A program made the translations under genes and the position numbers. The notes under the pieces were generated by a model, which was not told where the DNA came from, did not search any database, and saw nothing but the letters and a program-made list of their open reading frames with translations. A DNA stretch of 64,000 nucleotides from Bifidobacterium psychraerophilum (GTDB lineage: Bacteria > Actinomycetota > Actinomycetes > Actinomycetales > Bifidobacteriaceae): positions 1 to 64,000 of the forward strand of contig NZ_JGZI01000007.1 in assembly GCF_000741705.1 (NCBI RefSeq). The letters are read 5' to 3'. This document shows, in pieces, positions 21,370 to 30,989 of this stretch (within the stretch, counting starts at the first letter, position 1; each line of letters opens with the position of its first letter).

Positions 21370-22893
21370 TCACAGGTGTTGACTTTCGTTGATGAATTGC
21401 CTGATATCTTCAGATTCTTTAATCCGGCTTGCTTCATCCACATAGATCATGTGTCCAGAATCAAATTCGCTGAGCCGAATGTTATGACGCAATTCCTGCG
21501 GAATTTCCAACAGCGCCACGTCGCTGATGGCGCCCCAGAACGGCGTGCATAGATCGTAATGCCCGACCTGGTAGAGAACCTTCAGAGTCCGATTAGTTCT
21601 TAATGCTTCGGACAGCGCAGGAAGGGCATTGAATGGGCTACGGTGAAAACCCTGAGGGATTCGCCACGGCAGCACTCTGTCAGTGTTAAGTTCATAGCTC
21701 AGATCGTTCTCATAACCCAGTTCCTCACGTAGATACGAATTAATACCCGCAGCGAATGCGCCATGAAGCACCTGCTCTGAGGGATCTACTTCGGGAACCG
21801 AGGCAAGTGGATCAGCATCCCAGCCTGTAAAACGCCCGTCGTTTCGTCCAAGCACGAGACCACGAGTTCTGAGTAATTCTGCGCGGAATTGGGGAGGGGT
21901 AATACGCAAGTTTGCACGATCGACGAATTCTTCGCGCAATCCGGTCAACTCGGCATAACGAGACACAACCTGCTTCCGCTTATCTCCGCGTAGGCGATTG
22001 CCTTGGTGCAATGCCTGCAACAGAACTGTATCTGTGAATTCTTCTGCCTCCGCGATCACATCTGCTAGGCTGCGACCCCTGTAATGACCGTGATAGTGGC
22101 TGACAGCAGCATATGTCGGGAAGAATGCCTGATAGCCAAGAATCGAGCCTGCTTCGAATCCCATCCTGCCCGTGGTGATCGGAGAAGAAATCAGAATCAA
22201 TCCATTCAAATAGATTCCATGTCGAATGGCAAGACGTGCAGACACTGCGGAACCACGGAGCACGCCATATGATTCACCCGCAATGTACAAAGGCGAATTC
22301 CACCGCCGATGCTGTGTGATCCATAGGCGAATAATTTCGGCAGTAGCCTCAATGTCTGCGTCTGCATCATGATATTGATTTTCGCGTTCGTTTGGAACAA
22401 CTCTTGAATATCCAGTAGATATGGCATCAATAACAACCAAATCCGCATATGCCAATGGCGAATTCGGGTTATCCCGCAGATGATAAGGAGGCGCAAGAGG
22501 CGTGGTGCCATCTTTTTCAACAGGATTAACGATTCTTGGGCCAAATAGGCCTAAATGCAACCACGCGGAGCTCGATCCTGGACCACCGTTGAAGAGAAAG
22601 ATGACCGGTCGAGATGCTGAACCCTCGTCGCTCGATTCATGAGATGTATTCTGCGCGACATATGTTGTCAAGAAAACACGCGCTTTGACGGTTGCCTCCT
22701 GTGCTATCTCATGACCAATGTTCTCCTCGAATAAGTCAAGATACCCAGCCGTTGCCGTGTACGTCAGTTCTCCGTCATGAGTTTCCAACGTTTTCGTAAC
22801 GGATGATGGAATAAGCCGTTTTTTAAGATTTGAATCAAAAATAGGCTCATCAGATCGTGACTTTTCACGATCTATGGAATTAATGTCAGTCAT
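21370..22893 (-). CDS. Peptidase S10 family serine carboxypeptidase, 507 aa
   Basis: Removes C-terminal residues from peptides. The family motifs are complete: FNGGPGSSS (residues 101-109, oxyanion region), GESYG (nucleophile Ser208), YDLCTPFWGA (catalytic Asp) and SGHMIY (catalytic His). There is no signal peptide, so it should work in the cytoplasm. The start MTDINSIDRE is chosen over two upstream codons because AGAAGG lies about 11 bases before it. It lies upstream of the Opp operon on the same strand, so together with the amidohydrolase and the M20 enzyme it suggests a peptide import and breakdown locus. Intact. Confidence 0.9.
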   Translation of the reverse strand: MTDINSIDREKSRSDEPIFDSNLKKRLIPSSVTKTLETHDGELTYTATAGYLDLFEENIGHEIAQEATVKARVFLTTYVAQNTSHESSDEGSASRPVIFLFNGGPGSSSAWLHLGLFGPRIVNPVEKDGTTPLAPPYHLRDNPNSPLAYADLVVIDAISTGYSRVVPNERENQYHDADADIEATAEIIRLWITQHRRWNSPLYIAGESYGVLRGSAVSARLAIRHGIYLNGLILISSPITTGRMGFEAGSILGYQAFFPTYAAVSHYHGHYRGRSLADVIAEAEEFTDTVLLQALHQGNRLRGDKRKQVVSRYAELTGLREEFVDRANLRITPPQFRAELLRTRGLVLGRNDGRFTGWDADPLASVPEVDPSEQVLHGAFAAGINSYLREELGYENDLSYELNTDRVLPWRIPQGFHRSPFNALPALSEALRTNRTLKVLYQVGHYDLCTPFWGAISDVALLEIPQELRHNIRLSEFDSGHMIYVDEASRIKESEDIRQFINESQHL

Positions 22894-23674
22894 ATTATTA
22901 TCGGCCTTCTTGTTGGGGAGATACATGATGGAATCAGAAGAGCGCATTCGATTGTGAACTTAATTCAAATGCACTATAGCCTCGAATAGTAAGAGCGAAA
23001 CATGTCTTTCTCAAATGCGACAGACGTATCAGATTATTCAAATTTTCTATAGCACCTTATTCAGCGATGCTCTTCGTCGCGCTTTCTCACGATTGCGCAC
23101 TGTTCCCTGAAGTTAGGCTTTGTTCATTGAAGAACGGGCGGAGCAGACTATGAGTTTGCATTTCGAAATGTTTCACAATACTATCTTCGAGTCAAACCTA
23201 ACGAAGTTTGCAATTGATATGTGACCTTCAATTGATGTGTGACTTTCAATTCAAGTGCTACATCAGACTGTTAAAATGAGCACGGCTCGTGTCCTTAATA
23301 ACTCGTGTCCTTAATACAGTTTGTTCAGGTATTGCGCATCTCAATTAGTTACTGCAATTTTGACAGGAGTACTCAACAGACGACTAAGCTTTAATGTCAG
23401 CGGCATGATGAGCCTGGCTTCATCGAAAGACTCGGGGCGCTCTCCAACAATGGCGAATGCACGGCGTCTCACGGCACGTCCTAATCCAAGATCAGCCAAA
23501 ACAGCTTCTGCGCCCCAACTTGATGCGTGCGTGTATCCGATCTGATTGCAGGTGATGAGCATATTGTTTATAGAGTTTTTATGATGTCGCCATTCATCGT
23601 TTATGGCAAAGGGGGACGATCATTGTATTCGGTTTATTTACTGATGCCGTATGACTCGAGAATAGGATACAACT
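22894..23674. other. Gene-poor stretch, 780 bp
   Basis: No gene could be supported. A minus-strand frame at 23341-23562 (containing ADLGLGRAVRRRAFAIVG and ESFDEARLIMPLTLKLSRLL) has a protein-like composition and might be a remnant, but matched nothing recognisable. The part near 22950 should hold the promoter of the carboxypeptidase gene. Confidence 0.3.
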
Positions 23675-23959
23675 ATGAATCACATGAACCATGGATCAAT
23701 GAAAAGCCATATCCTTTGGATGGTTGGCGCAACGATACTGGGACTCGTCATCCTCGTTGGTTTTCTTCGTTTTAATTTCATCGCGGCACTGCCTGTCGCT
23801 ATATCGCTGGCATGTCCACTTGGAATGCTTGGCATGATGTTTGCCATGGGAAAGTCGATGAACCATAGCAACAAAAAAGAGGAAGATGGGGACAACTCTC
23901 ACGAACTGCATGCCCCCATGTCAATCGATGATGCACAACATTCTCATATGCACCACTGA
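23675..23959 (+). CDS. His/Met-rich two-pass membrane protein (DUF2933-like), 94 aa
   Basis: The N-terminus MNHMNHGSMKSH and the C-terminus (HSNKKEEDGDNSHELHAP, then AQHSHMHH) are rich in His and Met, a frequent feature of metal-handling proteins. Two hydrophobic segments lie between (about 13-30 and 33-54). The pattern fits the small DUF2933-like proteins often found with copper-resistance genes. AGGATA precedes the ATG. It stands just upstream of the thiol-redox operon end, convergent with it. A role in copper or other metal handling is inferred, not shown. Confidence 0.55.
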   Translation: MNHMNHGSMKSHILWMVGATILGLVILVGFLRFNFIAALPVAISLACPLGMLGMMFAMGKSMNHSNKKEEDGDNSHELHAPMSIDDAQHSHMHH

Positions 23960-23998
23960 AAGGGCTTATCGATAGTCAAATCTGTGCAATTGTTGTTT

Positions 23999-24041
23999 TG
24001 ACGTTATTCAAGGTCATTAATGGCAATACTGAATAACGTCA
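23999..24041 (+). terminator. Rho-independent-like terminator
   Basis: Perfect 12-bp arms TGACGTTATTCA and TGAATAACGTCA around a 19-base loop, followed by GGTTTTTC, 40 bases after the stop of the His/Met-rich protein gene. Confidence 0.65.
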
Positions 24042-24291
24042 GGTTTTTCAAGTACCCTGCCACTGCCTGAGACGGTTTGAGTGGAACGTTTTCCGACCTC
24101 ACAACATCATAGAATAAGTGAACCGAAAACCCTGCCAGAACTGTATACCGAAAGCGCGCAAAGCACCCGCTTCTACCGAATACTTACGAGCAGTGCATGA
24201 AAGCATTCATTATTGAATGACGTGTTGGCAACGATAGGCCGCCGTTTCCAAATCTTCGAGGCTGAGTGTCCTCTCTGTTGACAGTTCATGT

Positions 24292-24522
24292 TCATGAGGA
24301 TGGATAATCTCTTGTAGAGTACATCGTCGCAGTCTTCATGATTTCGTTCCATCCGGCCACTGTATGTCTATCTGTCAGATCATCGTTCAGATTCACGCTG
24401 TTATTAGCGAACACGCCAAGAATCGCAACGAGAAGGAGAAAGCCTTTTACGATACGCGGTCTAACGAAAGGTGAGAAACCCCCGCCAGCAGAAAAACTTC
24501 CACGATCGAAATCTCTCTGCAC
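24292..24522 (-). CDS. Possible small membrane protein, 76 aa
   Basis: The GTG start is 5 bases after the TGA of the TlpA-like gene, which suggests translational coupling. It has one hydrophobic segment (IVKGFLLLVAILGVFA, about residues 25-40) and a polar C-terminal half. Not recognised. It might be a fourth member of the redox operon or a chance open frame. Confidence 0.35.
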   Translation of the reverse strand: MQRDFDRGSFSAGGGFSPFVRPRIVKGFLLLVAILGVFANNSVNLNDDLTDRHTVAGWNEIMKTATMYSTRDYPSS

Positions 24523-24527
24523 ATGAG

Positions 24528-25220
24528 TCAGTCATCGGATTTGAGTGCGGTGCGTAACTGTTTGAGTAGATCAGCGGGTTGTGCCCACATGTTTTGATAG
24601 TTTTTGTCCCATCGAATTACACCCTGTTTGTCTACTAGTATGAACTCGTGGCCCGGCAAGTCGCTATGCATCCCCTTCCCTAGCGTCTTGTAAGCACTCG
24701 AAACAGTGCCGTCGTCCAGCAGAAACGGTGTAACGACACCATATTGCTTCATGGCCTGCTTGATTGTCTCGCGTGAATCCATCACGATAGGAACAACCGT
24801 AATATTTGCCTGCTTGAACTGAGCGGCTTCCTGCTCGATGCTCGCCATTTGCACTATGCACGCCTGGCATCCGGCTCCTTCACTGAAGTAAAGCAGTACA
24901 GGCTTCTTGCCTTTGAAATCCTTCAGGGATACACGTTGACCGTCGGTAGATTTCAATGAAAAGCCAGGTGCCTGCGTTCCGATCAACGATGTTCCATCCT
25001 CTTTCGCTGAGGCATTGCGATGCGTGTTGAGAACGATGGCAAAGATAATACCGGCAATGATCACCACTGCCAATACTGTGACAATACCGATAAGCGTAGT
25101 GCCGGCGCTGCCACGGGCCGAGGCGGTATCCCGTGAAGAGGGCGACGGTTGCGGCCGGTTTGCCTTGGGGTGGTATGAACGCTGTGACACGGTCTTTTTC
25201 TCGTGTCTATCATGACTCAT
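24528..25220 (-). CDS. Membrane-anchored thioredoxin-like protein (TlpA/AhpC type), 230 aa
   Basis: Redoxin domain on the outer face of the membrane. Residues 1-40 are cytoplasmic and basic, 41-64 form a TM anchor, and 80-230 the redoxin fold (IGTQAPGFSLKSTDGQRVSLKDF). The active site is GAGCQAC (Cys118 and Cys121, CxxC). The start MSHDRHEKK is chosen because it overlaps the end of the CcdA-like gene by 11 bases. Expected to receive electrons from the CcdA-like protein encoded just before it and to reduce extracytoplasmic disulfides or peroxides. Intact. Confidence 0.8.
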   Translation of the reverse strand: MSHDRHEKKTVSQRSYHPKANRPQPSPSSRDTASARGSAGTTLIGIVTVLAVVIIAGIIFAIVLNTHRNASAKEDGTSLIGTQAPGFSLKSTDGQRVSLKDFKGKKPVLLYFSEGAGCQACIVQMASIEQEAAQFKQANITVVPIVMDSRETIKQAMKQYGVVTPFLLDDGTVSSAYKTLGKGMHSDLPGHEFILVDKQGVIRWDKNYQNMWAQPADLLKQLRTALKSDD

Positions 25221-26241
25221 TTCGAATCTCTCCAGTCGAAGTTCTGAGATGGTGTTCTTCAGACATCTCATCGTGTTGTGCCGAATGCTGCGTAGAATGT
25301 TGCGTCGAAGCGGCGGCGCTATCCTGCTCATCCGCGAGCATGTGGGCAAGTGATGCATCAATGTCGTGCTTATGATCTGCGAGGCGAGGCAGCAGAACCG
25401 TTCCAACAACAATCACGACCACAGCAAGTGCAAGGAGGATCAGACCTTGAACGAGCGCTGGAATGAAAGCTAACAACTGTGCAACAGGCGCAAGTGTTGA
25501 ACCGATCCAAGTGCCTACAACCCACAAAGGCTGCTGATGCGATGAAGGCATCTCGCCGGTGAAGGCTACGATGCCGATGAGTATGGCCATGATGAGAAAT
25601 CCAAGCGCCACAAACACATTGATGATATTAGTATGCAAGCTTCTTCCAAATACTCGCAGCCTCAGGGGTTTCGGAGTGAATGACCGGCGTCCTAGGTCGA
25701 AGACATCCCAACACAGCGCGATAACCAATAGGGGAAATACCATGCCGAAGACGTAAGCCAATCCCATAGCTACTGCATGTATGGGGGATCGGGAAATCGC
25801 TGAAAGTGTGAGAATTCCCGCAAGAACTGGTGCGCAGCAGCTGGATGCGATGCCTGAAAAAATGCCGAACGCGAAGAATCCGGGGTAATTGGCCTTCGTT
25901 AAGTTGGGCGATCTCATGAATGACGGCATCGCCCACATATGCCCAGACACTGATAATGCTGCGAACACCAGCATTAACAACGCTCCAAGTGCGAAGAGAA
26001 TCGTATGATTCGCAGCGATGAATGATGAAATCATGGTTACTCCGGCAGTGATTGGGACAACGACCAGCGCCAATCCGGCGGAGAACACCAAGGTGAGTGG
26101 AATCAGTCTCCACTTGCGGTTTTTCACCGCAGCGGCAAGATACCCAGGAAGAAGAAAGACAACGCAACATGGCGCAAACAAAGCTACAGCACCTGCAAAG
26201 AAGGCAGCGATCAACCCCCCAGTTGAAAGCAACGAGCCCAC
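25210..26241 (-). CDS. CcdA/DsbD-type transmembrane thiol reductant carrier, 343 aa
   Basis: Carries reducing power from cytoplasmic thiols to outside. It has about eight hydrophobic segments. The two Cys sites of the family are seen in LFAPCCVVFLLPGYLAA (first TM) and SGIASSCCAPVLAGI (fourth TM), both as CC pairs. The C-terminal tail (from about 300) is hydrophilic and His-rich (repeated STQH/SAQH), which is unusual and suggests metal binding. It sits between a glutaredoxin-like gene (2-base gap) and a TlpA-like gene (overlap), which together form a complete relay. Confidence 0.8.
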   Translation of the reverse strand: MGSLLSTGGLIAAFFAGAVALFAPCCVVFLLPGYLAAAVKNRKWRLIPLTLVFSAGLALVVVPITAGVTMISSFIAANHTILFALGALLMLVFAALSVSGHMWAMPSFMRSPNLTKANYPGFFAFGIFSGIASSCCAPVLAGILTLSAISRSPIHAVAMGLAYVFGMVFPLLVIALCWDVFDLGRRSFTPKPLRLRVFGRSLHTNIINVFVALGFLIMAILIGIVAFTGEMPSSHQQPLWVVGTWIGSTLAPVAQLLAFIPALVQGLILLALAVVVIVVGTVLLPRLADHKHDIDASLAHMLADEQDSAAASTQHSTQHSAQHDEMSEEHHLRTSTGEIRNES

Positions 26242-26243
26242 GT

Positions 26244-26585
26244 TCAGCTCATCTCATTACATGCATCGCAATGATGGTCTTGATCGTGCGGTCGCTTGCT
26301 CCGGTATTCGGGAGTCCTGTCATCAACAGCATGACCTGTTGACCCTATTCGTTCACGGAGCAATGATTCACTGATCGCACCTTGCGCCACATAATGGCCG
26401 TTGACAAGCACAACTGGCACTTCAACTGCTGAAAGTTCAGCGATAATCGTTCTGCCCAAAGGATCGGCTGCCTGCACATGTCGCACGGTCAAATCCCTAC
26501 GTTCCTGTTGAATTCGTTCGAGGAGATCATTAGCATTGGCGCAATCCGAACAACCCTCACGTTCCACTATCACTACGCTTGTCAT
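26244..26585 (-). CDS. Glutaredoxin-like protein with Cys/His-rich tail, 113 aa
   Basis: A small thiol-disulfide protein: REGCSDC gives CxxC at Cys12/Cys15, and the cis-Pro region is AVEVPVVLVNGHYV. The C-terminus DQDHHCDACNEMS has two more Cys and two His, a possible metal site. The ATG at 26583-26585 is first in an operon with the CcdA-like and TlpA-like genes. It is divergent from a response-regulator gene, with a 217-base shared upstream region. It probably supplies electrons to, or senses the state of, the CcdA-like carrier. Confidence 0.65.
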   Translation of the reverse strand: MTSVVIVEREGCSDCANANDLLERIQQERRDLTVRHVQAADPLGRTIIAELSAVEVPVVLVNGHYVAQGAISESLLRERIGSTGHAVDDRTPEYRSKRPHDQDHHCDACNEMS

Positions 26586-26802
26586 GAATTTTTCCTTCCG
26601 ATATTGAGAATCCAGAGATGGCATACACCGAAGAACACCCCCTCCATAACCATAGGTGAATTTATATAACGTATATCGAGACTGCATGGCAGCCTCATAA
26701 AGTTTGTATGAAGATCAATGCCATGACTCTTCTAGCGGTTCGCACCTGTTGCTGTCGCTCATACAATGGGATTTGATTCGTGCTGATCGGAAGGGGGATT
26801 AC

Positions 26803-27534
26803 ATGCCTGGCAGCGATTCGGATATATCCTCGCCTCCAGGTGAGAGTGTTCTCATCGTTGAGGATGAGAGCAGTCTCGCCACTATAATCGCGGGATACTT
26901 TACGAAGGAAGGATTCACTGTCAAAGTCACTGGCAATGGACTTCATGCCGTACAGATGGCGAGAGCAATGCCGGTTTCGGTGATTGTGCTTGATCTCGGA
27001 CTGCCGGGAATCGACGGAATCGAGGCATGTCGACGGATAAGAACCTTCAGTGACGCCTACATTCTGATGCTTACCGCGCGTGTTGAGGAAGTTGATGAGT
27101 TGATAGGCTTGTCCGTCGGTGCGGATGACTATCTGACCAAGCCCTTCAGCCCTCGAGTGCTGGTTGCACGAGTGAAGGCGCTGCTGCGACGTACACGTTC
27201 GGCGACGGAAACAACACAGGCAGGTAACGACCTACCCATTACCGTGGGGAAGATTACTATCGATCCTCGCTCCCGCACCACGATTCTTGGCAGTCATCAG
27301 ATACCGCTGACCAAAATCGAATTCGATTTGCTGTGCCACCTTGCGAGTCAACCGGGCAGGGTTTTCACCAGAGAACAACTGGTACAGGCAGTATGGGGAG
27401 GTCCTCTCGTCGGCGATGACCAGCTCGTGGATGTACACGTCGGTCATCTTCGCAAGAAGCTCAAGGAGGGGAATGACTCCGTTGAAGAAATCATCCAGAC
27501 GGTTCGAGGCGTGGGGTACGCCATGAAAGGATAA
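26803..27534 (+). CDS. OmpR/PhoB-family response regulator, 243 aa
   Basis: The receiver domain has the phospho-acceptor Asp64 in IVLDLGLPGIDG, the acidic pair EDE near residue 20, MLTAR and LTKPFSP. The C-terminal winged helix ends in VDVHVGHLRKKL and RGVGYAMKG. The start MPGSDSD is set by GGAAGGGGG five bases before it. The sensor kinase gene follows after 3 bases. Divergent from the thiol-redox operon, so that operon is the natural target; the signal (metal or oxidative stress) is inferred. Confidence 0.9.
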   Translation: MPGSDSDISSPPGESVLIVEDESSLATIIAGYFTKEGFTVKVTGNGLHAVQMARAMPVSVIVLDLGLPGIDGIEACRRIRTFSDAYILMLTARVEEVDELIGLSVGADDYLTKPFSPRVLVARVKALLRRTRSATETTQAGNDLPITVGKITIDPRSRTTILGSHQIPLTKIEFDLLCHLASQPGRVFTREQLVQAVWGGPLVGDDQLVDVHVGHLRKKLKEGNDSVEEIIQTVRGVGYAMKG

Positions 27535-27537
27535 GCC

Positions 27538-28899
27538 GTGGTCAGCAAGCATGACAATATGAGCAGCATGAAGGAATCGCGCCGCACTGCGAACACTGAA
27601 AAGTCTCGAGCGAGCTTTCCGCGGTTCCAGCCACGATCATTCGGAGGCGTTTTTCTTCTATCGATGCTCATCGTGGTTGGTCTTACCGTATCCACCACCG
27701 TCATCGTCAACCTTGCGGTGAGCCCCTGGCTACTCGGCACACACATTCGTGATGCTCAATTGCCAGGCGTTCACCAGGCTGCCATAGATGCGCAGGTTAT
27801 GAAGCACGTCGAGATCGCCGCGCGCACCGCCAACGCCATCGCACTCGGCATATCGCTGCTGATCGGACTCGGCGCGGCCATCGGCTCGTCGCTGTATCTC
27901 TCACATCAGATGAACGCGGGCGTATCTGGCATCGTCCGCGCTTCAAAAGAGATAGCCGGCGGCAACTATGACACGCATGTCGAGCAGGTTTCTTTAGGTG
28001 AAGAAATGGCTATAGTCGTCGATTCCTTCAACGCCATGGTCGAACGGCTCAAAACAACCGAGATGCACCGTCGGCGTTTATTCTCTGACCTTGCGCATGA
28101 GATACGCACCCCCGTGTCCGTCATCAGGGCACAGGCTGAAGCAATTGAAGACGGCATAGTCTCGATTCAGAACTCCAGTTCCATCTTTCAAGCACAAGCC
28201 GAGAGACTTGTGGCACTTTCGGACGATCTGAGTCTGCTTTCGCGAGCTGAAGAAGGAAGCCTGCCATACCACATGCACCGACTCGACTTGGTTGACATTG
28301 CACGCACCGCGGTCGATTCCATGACTGTGGCCTTTTCCACGCGCCATGTCTATCTGAAGCTGGACACGCCTTCAACTGCCATATCTGTTGTCGCTGACAG
28401 ACAACGGCTGCTCCAAGTGCTTGCCAATCTGTTGAACAATGCGTTGCACGCTACCACCGAAGGCGATGACGTGCAGGTATGCGTCACGCAAAGTAAGGGA
28501 TTTGCCTCACTATCAGTCACCGACACAGGCAAGGGCATGACCGCCGATCAGATTGCCCCAATCTTCGAACGTCTCTACCGGATTGAAGGCTCCCGCAGCA
28601 GGCAGGATGGCGGATCGGGAATAGGCCTTGCGATATCTCGGCAGATCATGGTGGCACACCGTGGAACACTGTCTGCCACCAGCAAAGGCTTGGGAAAAGG
28701 TTCGACATTCACGCTCACCATACCAACTACGCAAACGTGGAATCTCAACAAAACCCCAGGCCGGGAAGGAACGAAAGAACACACATTCCCATTCCATCGA
28801 ATATATAACCGGCGATCGGGCAAAGATGACACGTACATGGAGCACGAACATGAATCACGACATATCCTGCCGTCCTCCAAACACTTCATCATCACCTAG
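27538..28899 (+). CDS. Sensor histidine kinase, 453 aa
   Basis: Two TM segments (about 37-60 and 98-122) surround a short (about 40 aa) outer loop, followed by a HAMP domain and a HisKA domain with LFSDLAHEIRTPVS (His187). The ATPase domain has LLNNALHATTEG (N box), VTDTGKGM (G1) and GGSGIGLAI (G2). After the usual end (TFTLTIP) comes a tail of about 60 residues rich in His and Arg, which is unusual; it overlaps the convergent TetR remnant. GTG start 3 bases after the regulator gene. The short outer loop suggests sensing at the membrane. Confidence 0.88.
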   Translation: MVSKHDNMSSMKESRRTANTEKSRASFPRFQPRSFGGVFLLSMLIVVGLTVSTTVIVNLAVSPWLLGTHIRDAQLPGVHQAAIDAQVMKHVEIAARTANAIALGISLLIGLGAAIGSSLYLSHQMNAGVSGIVRASKEIAGGNYDTHVEQVSLGEEMAIVVDSFNAMVERLKTTEMHRRRLFSDLAHEIRTPVSVIRAQAEAIEDGIVSIQNSSSIFQAQAERLVALSDDLSLLSRAEEGSLPYHMHRLDLVDIARTAVDSMTVAFSTRHVYLKLDTPSTAISVVADRQRLLQVLANLLNNALHATTEGDDVQVCVTQSKGFASLSVTDTGKGMTADQIAPIFERLYRIEGSRSRQDGGSGIGLAISRQIMVAHRGTLSATSKGLGKGSTFTLTIPTTQTWNLNKTPGREGTKEHTFPFHRIYNRRSGKDDTYMEHEHESRHILPSSKHFIIT

Positions 28900-29440
28900 G
28901 TTTGCTCCGTTGAGGTTGGACTCGCTGCCAGTGACAAGGTAATCGATGAGCGGATCGGCCGGATGCGGAGAGTCGAGAAGCGCGAGCGTCATTGCAAGCA
29001 TTCCCTGTGCAACGAAGCTGCGGGTCTCCTTCAGGCCTATACCAAGTTCCTCGTGAACGACACGGCACACCTGCAGGAACCCTTCGCGACCGAGTTCGCC
29101 GAGATGCTCGTCATGCCCACATGCGAACACCTGGCTGAGTAGACGCATATCTTCGCCACCGAAGGCTATCTGACGAAAATGCTCTCCGAAATCGTTGTGC
29201 TGGTCTTTAGTGGCGGCGCTGCTGCTTTCGAATAAATCCACGACCCGATCCAACGACCGCGAACATACCGCCTCGATCAGTTCTGCCTTATCACCGAACG
29301 ATCGGACTACAACGCCTGGCTCACCCCAGCCGAACGAGCGATTCGGTCAGTCGTGGTCTGATCGAAACCGTATCGGCTAAACAACGTCAACGCGGCATCA
29401 AGGATACGCTCACGCGCGGTGAATGAATGAGCTGCTCCGG
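28855..29440 (-). pseudogene. TetR-family regulator, frameshifted
   Basis: One frame (about 29425-29330) encodes the HTH: RERILDAALTLFSRYGFD and TTDRIARSAGVSQ. The other (to 28855) continues VVVRSFGDKAELIEAVCSRS and the ligand domain to a normal end. Adding one G in CAGGCG near 29325 restores AGVSQGVVVRSFGDK. The family usually has about 190-200 residues, as here. No good start codon is seen before the HTH. It is divergent from the membrane-protein remnant at 29523 with a palindromic operator between them. Its 3' end overlaps the histidine kinase gene by 45 bases. Confidence 0.75.
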
Positions 29441-29470
29441 GTTACAAATAAATAGAGATATAGCCATCAT

Positions 29471-29499
29471 ATGATTCTTATCAGTTGATAAGTAATCAT
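29471..29499. promoter_or_regulatory. Palindromic operator candidate for the TetR at 28855
   Basis: The core CTTATCAGTTGATAAG (29477-29492) has 7-bp perfect arms and a 2-base spacer. It is extended by ATGATT on the left and AATCAT on the right. It sits between divergent genes for a TetR and a membrane protein, the classic place for a TetR operator. Confidence 0.6.
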
Positions 29500-29522
29500 T
29501 CGATGATAACTAAGGAAAATAC

Positions 29523-30540
29523 ATGACAACTCAACCACAGTATCCGCCAACTTATCCGCCTCTCCGACCACAGCCGTGCTTGCACCACCTCAGAGAAACA
29601 ACCAACTTCGTTTCCTCACCTCGTTGGCCGCCAAGCGTTCTCAGCCCTCGTTATTGTCGGATTCTTCGCCGTCTTATTCGTCAGCATCTTCGGTACACCT
29701 GAGCCCAGGAACTTGTCTATCGCCGTCGTGGGAATAGATGCTGACACCGCGCAGACTACAGTAGGCGCCCGATACATGGTTTACGGTACCCGCAGCATCA
29801 ACACGTCCATGCACGATTTCAAACACCGCACCGTATACGCAGTCATCCAGATCGACTCAGCACGAGGACTGATCAATCTCTCCTACGCAAGTGTGGAAGG
29901 ATCTTCAGTCCTCGCTTACATCCAGTCGGTCGAATCGCTGATGTGCCCCATCTGCCACTGCGGCTGACGAACATCACCCCCCTAATGCCCCGGCAAGCGC
30001 GGCAGCTGGACGTAGCCCATTCTTCGCCGCATTTGGCGCCGCCCTGGTTGGCTTCATGTTTACCCAGGCACTTGCCTCAGTGACCAGGACGTTCGAGCTG
30101 TCATCGATATACATCAGGATCGTGATGATGCTTTCGTCTCGATATTCGCCGGGCTGATCGCCGCTCTTATCCTCGGACCATGGTACAAAGTAATCTCTCA
30201 ACCGGTGGAGCAGACGTGGTCCACCTTGACCCTGCTGTGCTTGTCCAGTATCGCCGACAGTGCGGCTCTGATCGATCTTTTTGGCGAGATGGGAATATTC
30301 ACTGCCGCGTTGCTGTTCACTGTTTTTGGAAATGCTACGAGTACCGAAATCCTGCCTACAGATAATGTCGTGCGCGGTCTGCTTGGACTGGCTGCCTTCT
30401 CAGGAAAGGATGTGGGAGCATCCTATCTTATCCCCGTTCTCTGGGTCATTGGAAGTATCCTCATCATCACGGCAATGGACAGCATTCGGCGGAATCGTCG
30501 AATCCGAGCGTGTCTTGCATCTTCGCAGGGAAGAAGTTAG
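29523..30540 (+). pseudogene. Integral membrane protein (ABC-2/YhgE-like), heavily frameshifted
   Basis: Starts MTTQPQYPPTYPP behind an AAGGAAA site. Read across frames it gives RFLTSLAAKR, ALVIVGFFAVLFVSIFGTP, NLSIAVVGIDADTAQTTVG, then SPFFAAFGAALVGFMFTQ, and finally TWSTLTLLCLSSIADSAALI and on to ACLASSQGRS in one clean frame. The layout (an N-terminal TM, a large outer domain, then a multi-TM end) resembles ABC-2-type or YhgE-like exporters under TetR control. At least four shifts occur, so it is not functional. Confidence 0.65.
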
Positions 30541-30621
30541 TTCGTTCCTCGTGCATCGAGAGCATCAGAGACATGCTAATTCTCAACCACCGATGACTCG
30601 AACCGTCTTTAACCAAGCGCT

Positions 30622-30753
30622 GATCAATTGGTTGCTTTTCCGACTGATATTCCTGGCCTCGAGCTGGAAGGGAAAAACGACCTCCTGACCGACTACCTTG
30701 CAAAGATAGTTGCCCTCATTAGTGTTGAGTCTTCCTTAACCCAGAATTGGTGA
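30622..30753 (+). pseudogene. Unidentified C-terminal gene fragment
   Basis: One open frame of 43 codons (DQLVAFPTDIPGLELEGKND, LLTDYLAKIVALISVESSL, end TQNW) has a protein-like pattern with no start codon or RBS. It looks like the tail of a lost gene. The family was not recognised. Confidence 0.35.
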
Positions 30754-30989
30754 CGCCAACATAGTCATGAATCACATAAAACACATGCATGTTTTTTCTC
30801 AGACCCATCACGGAGGTTAAAGAAATGGCTGAACGAAACGGTAATTATGATGAACATGTCCCTCGCCTGTTTCAGCACAACAACACTGAGGGTCTTATTC
30901 ATAGGCAGAAATCTAAAACTGCACTACCTGATTTCAAGCGTCTTCCCCCATCAATCGTATCCCGCCCTATGCAATTGCCTATTGCAGTA

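Noticed and set aside
23341-23562. Minus-strand frame of 73 codons
   Set aside because: Protein-like in part, but no RBS, no family and no continuation; kept only as a possible remnant in the intergenic note.
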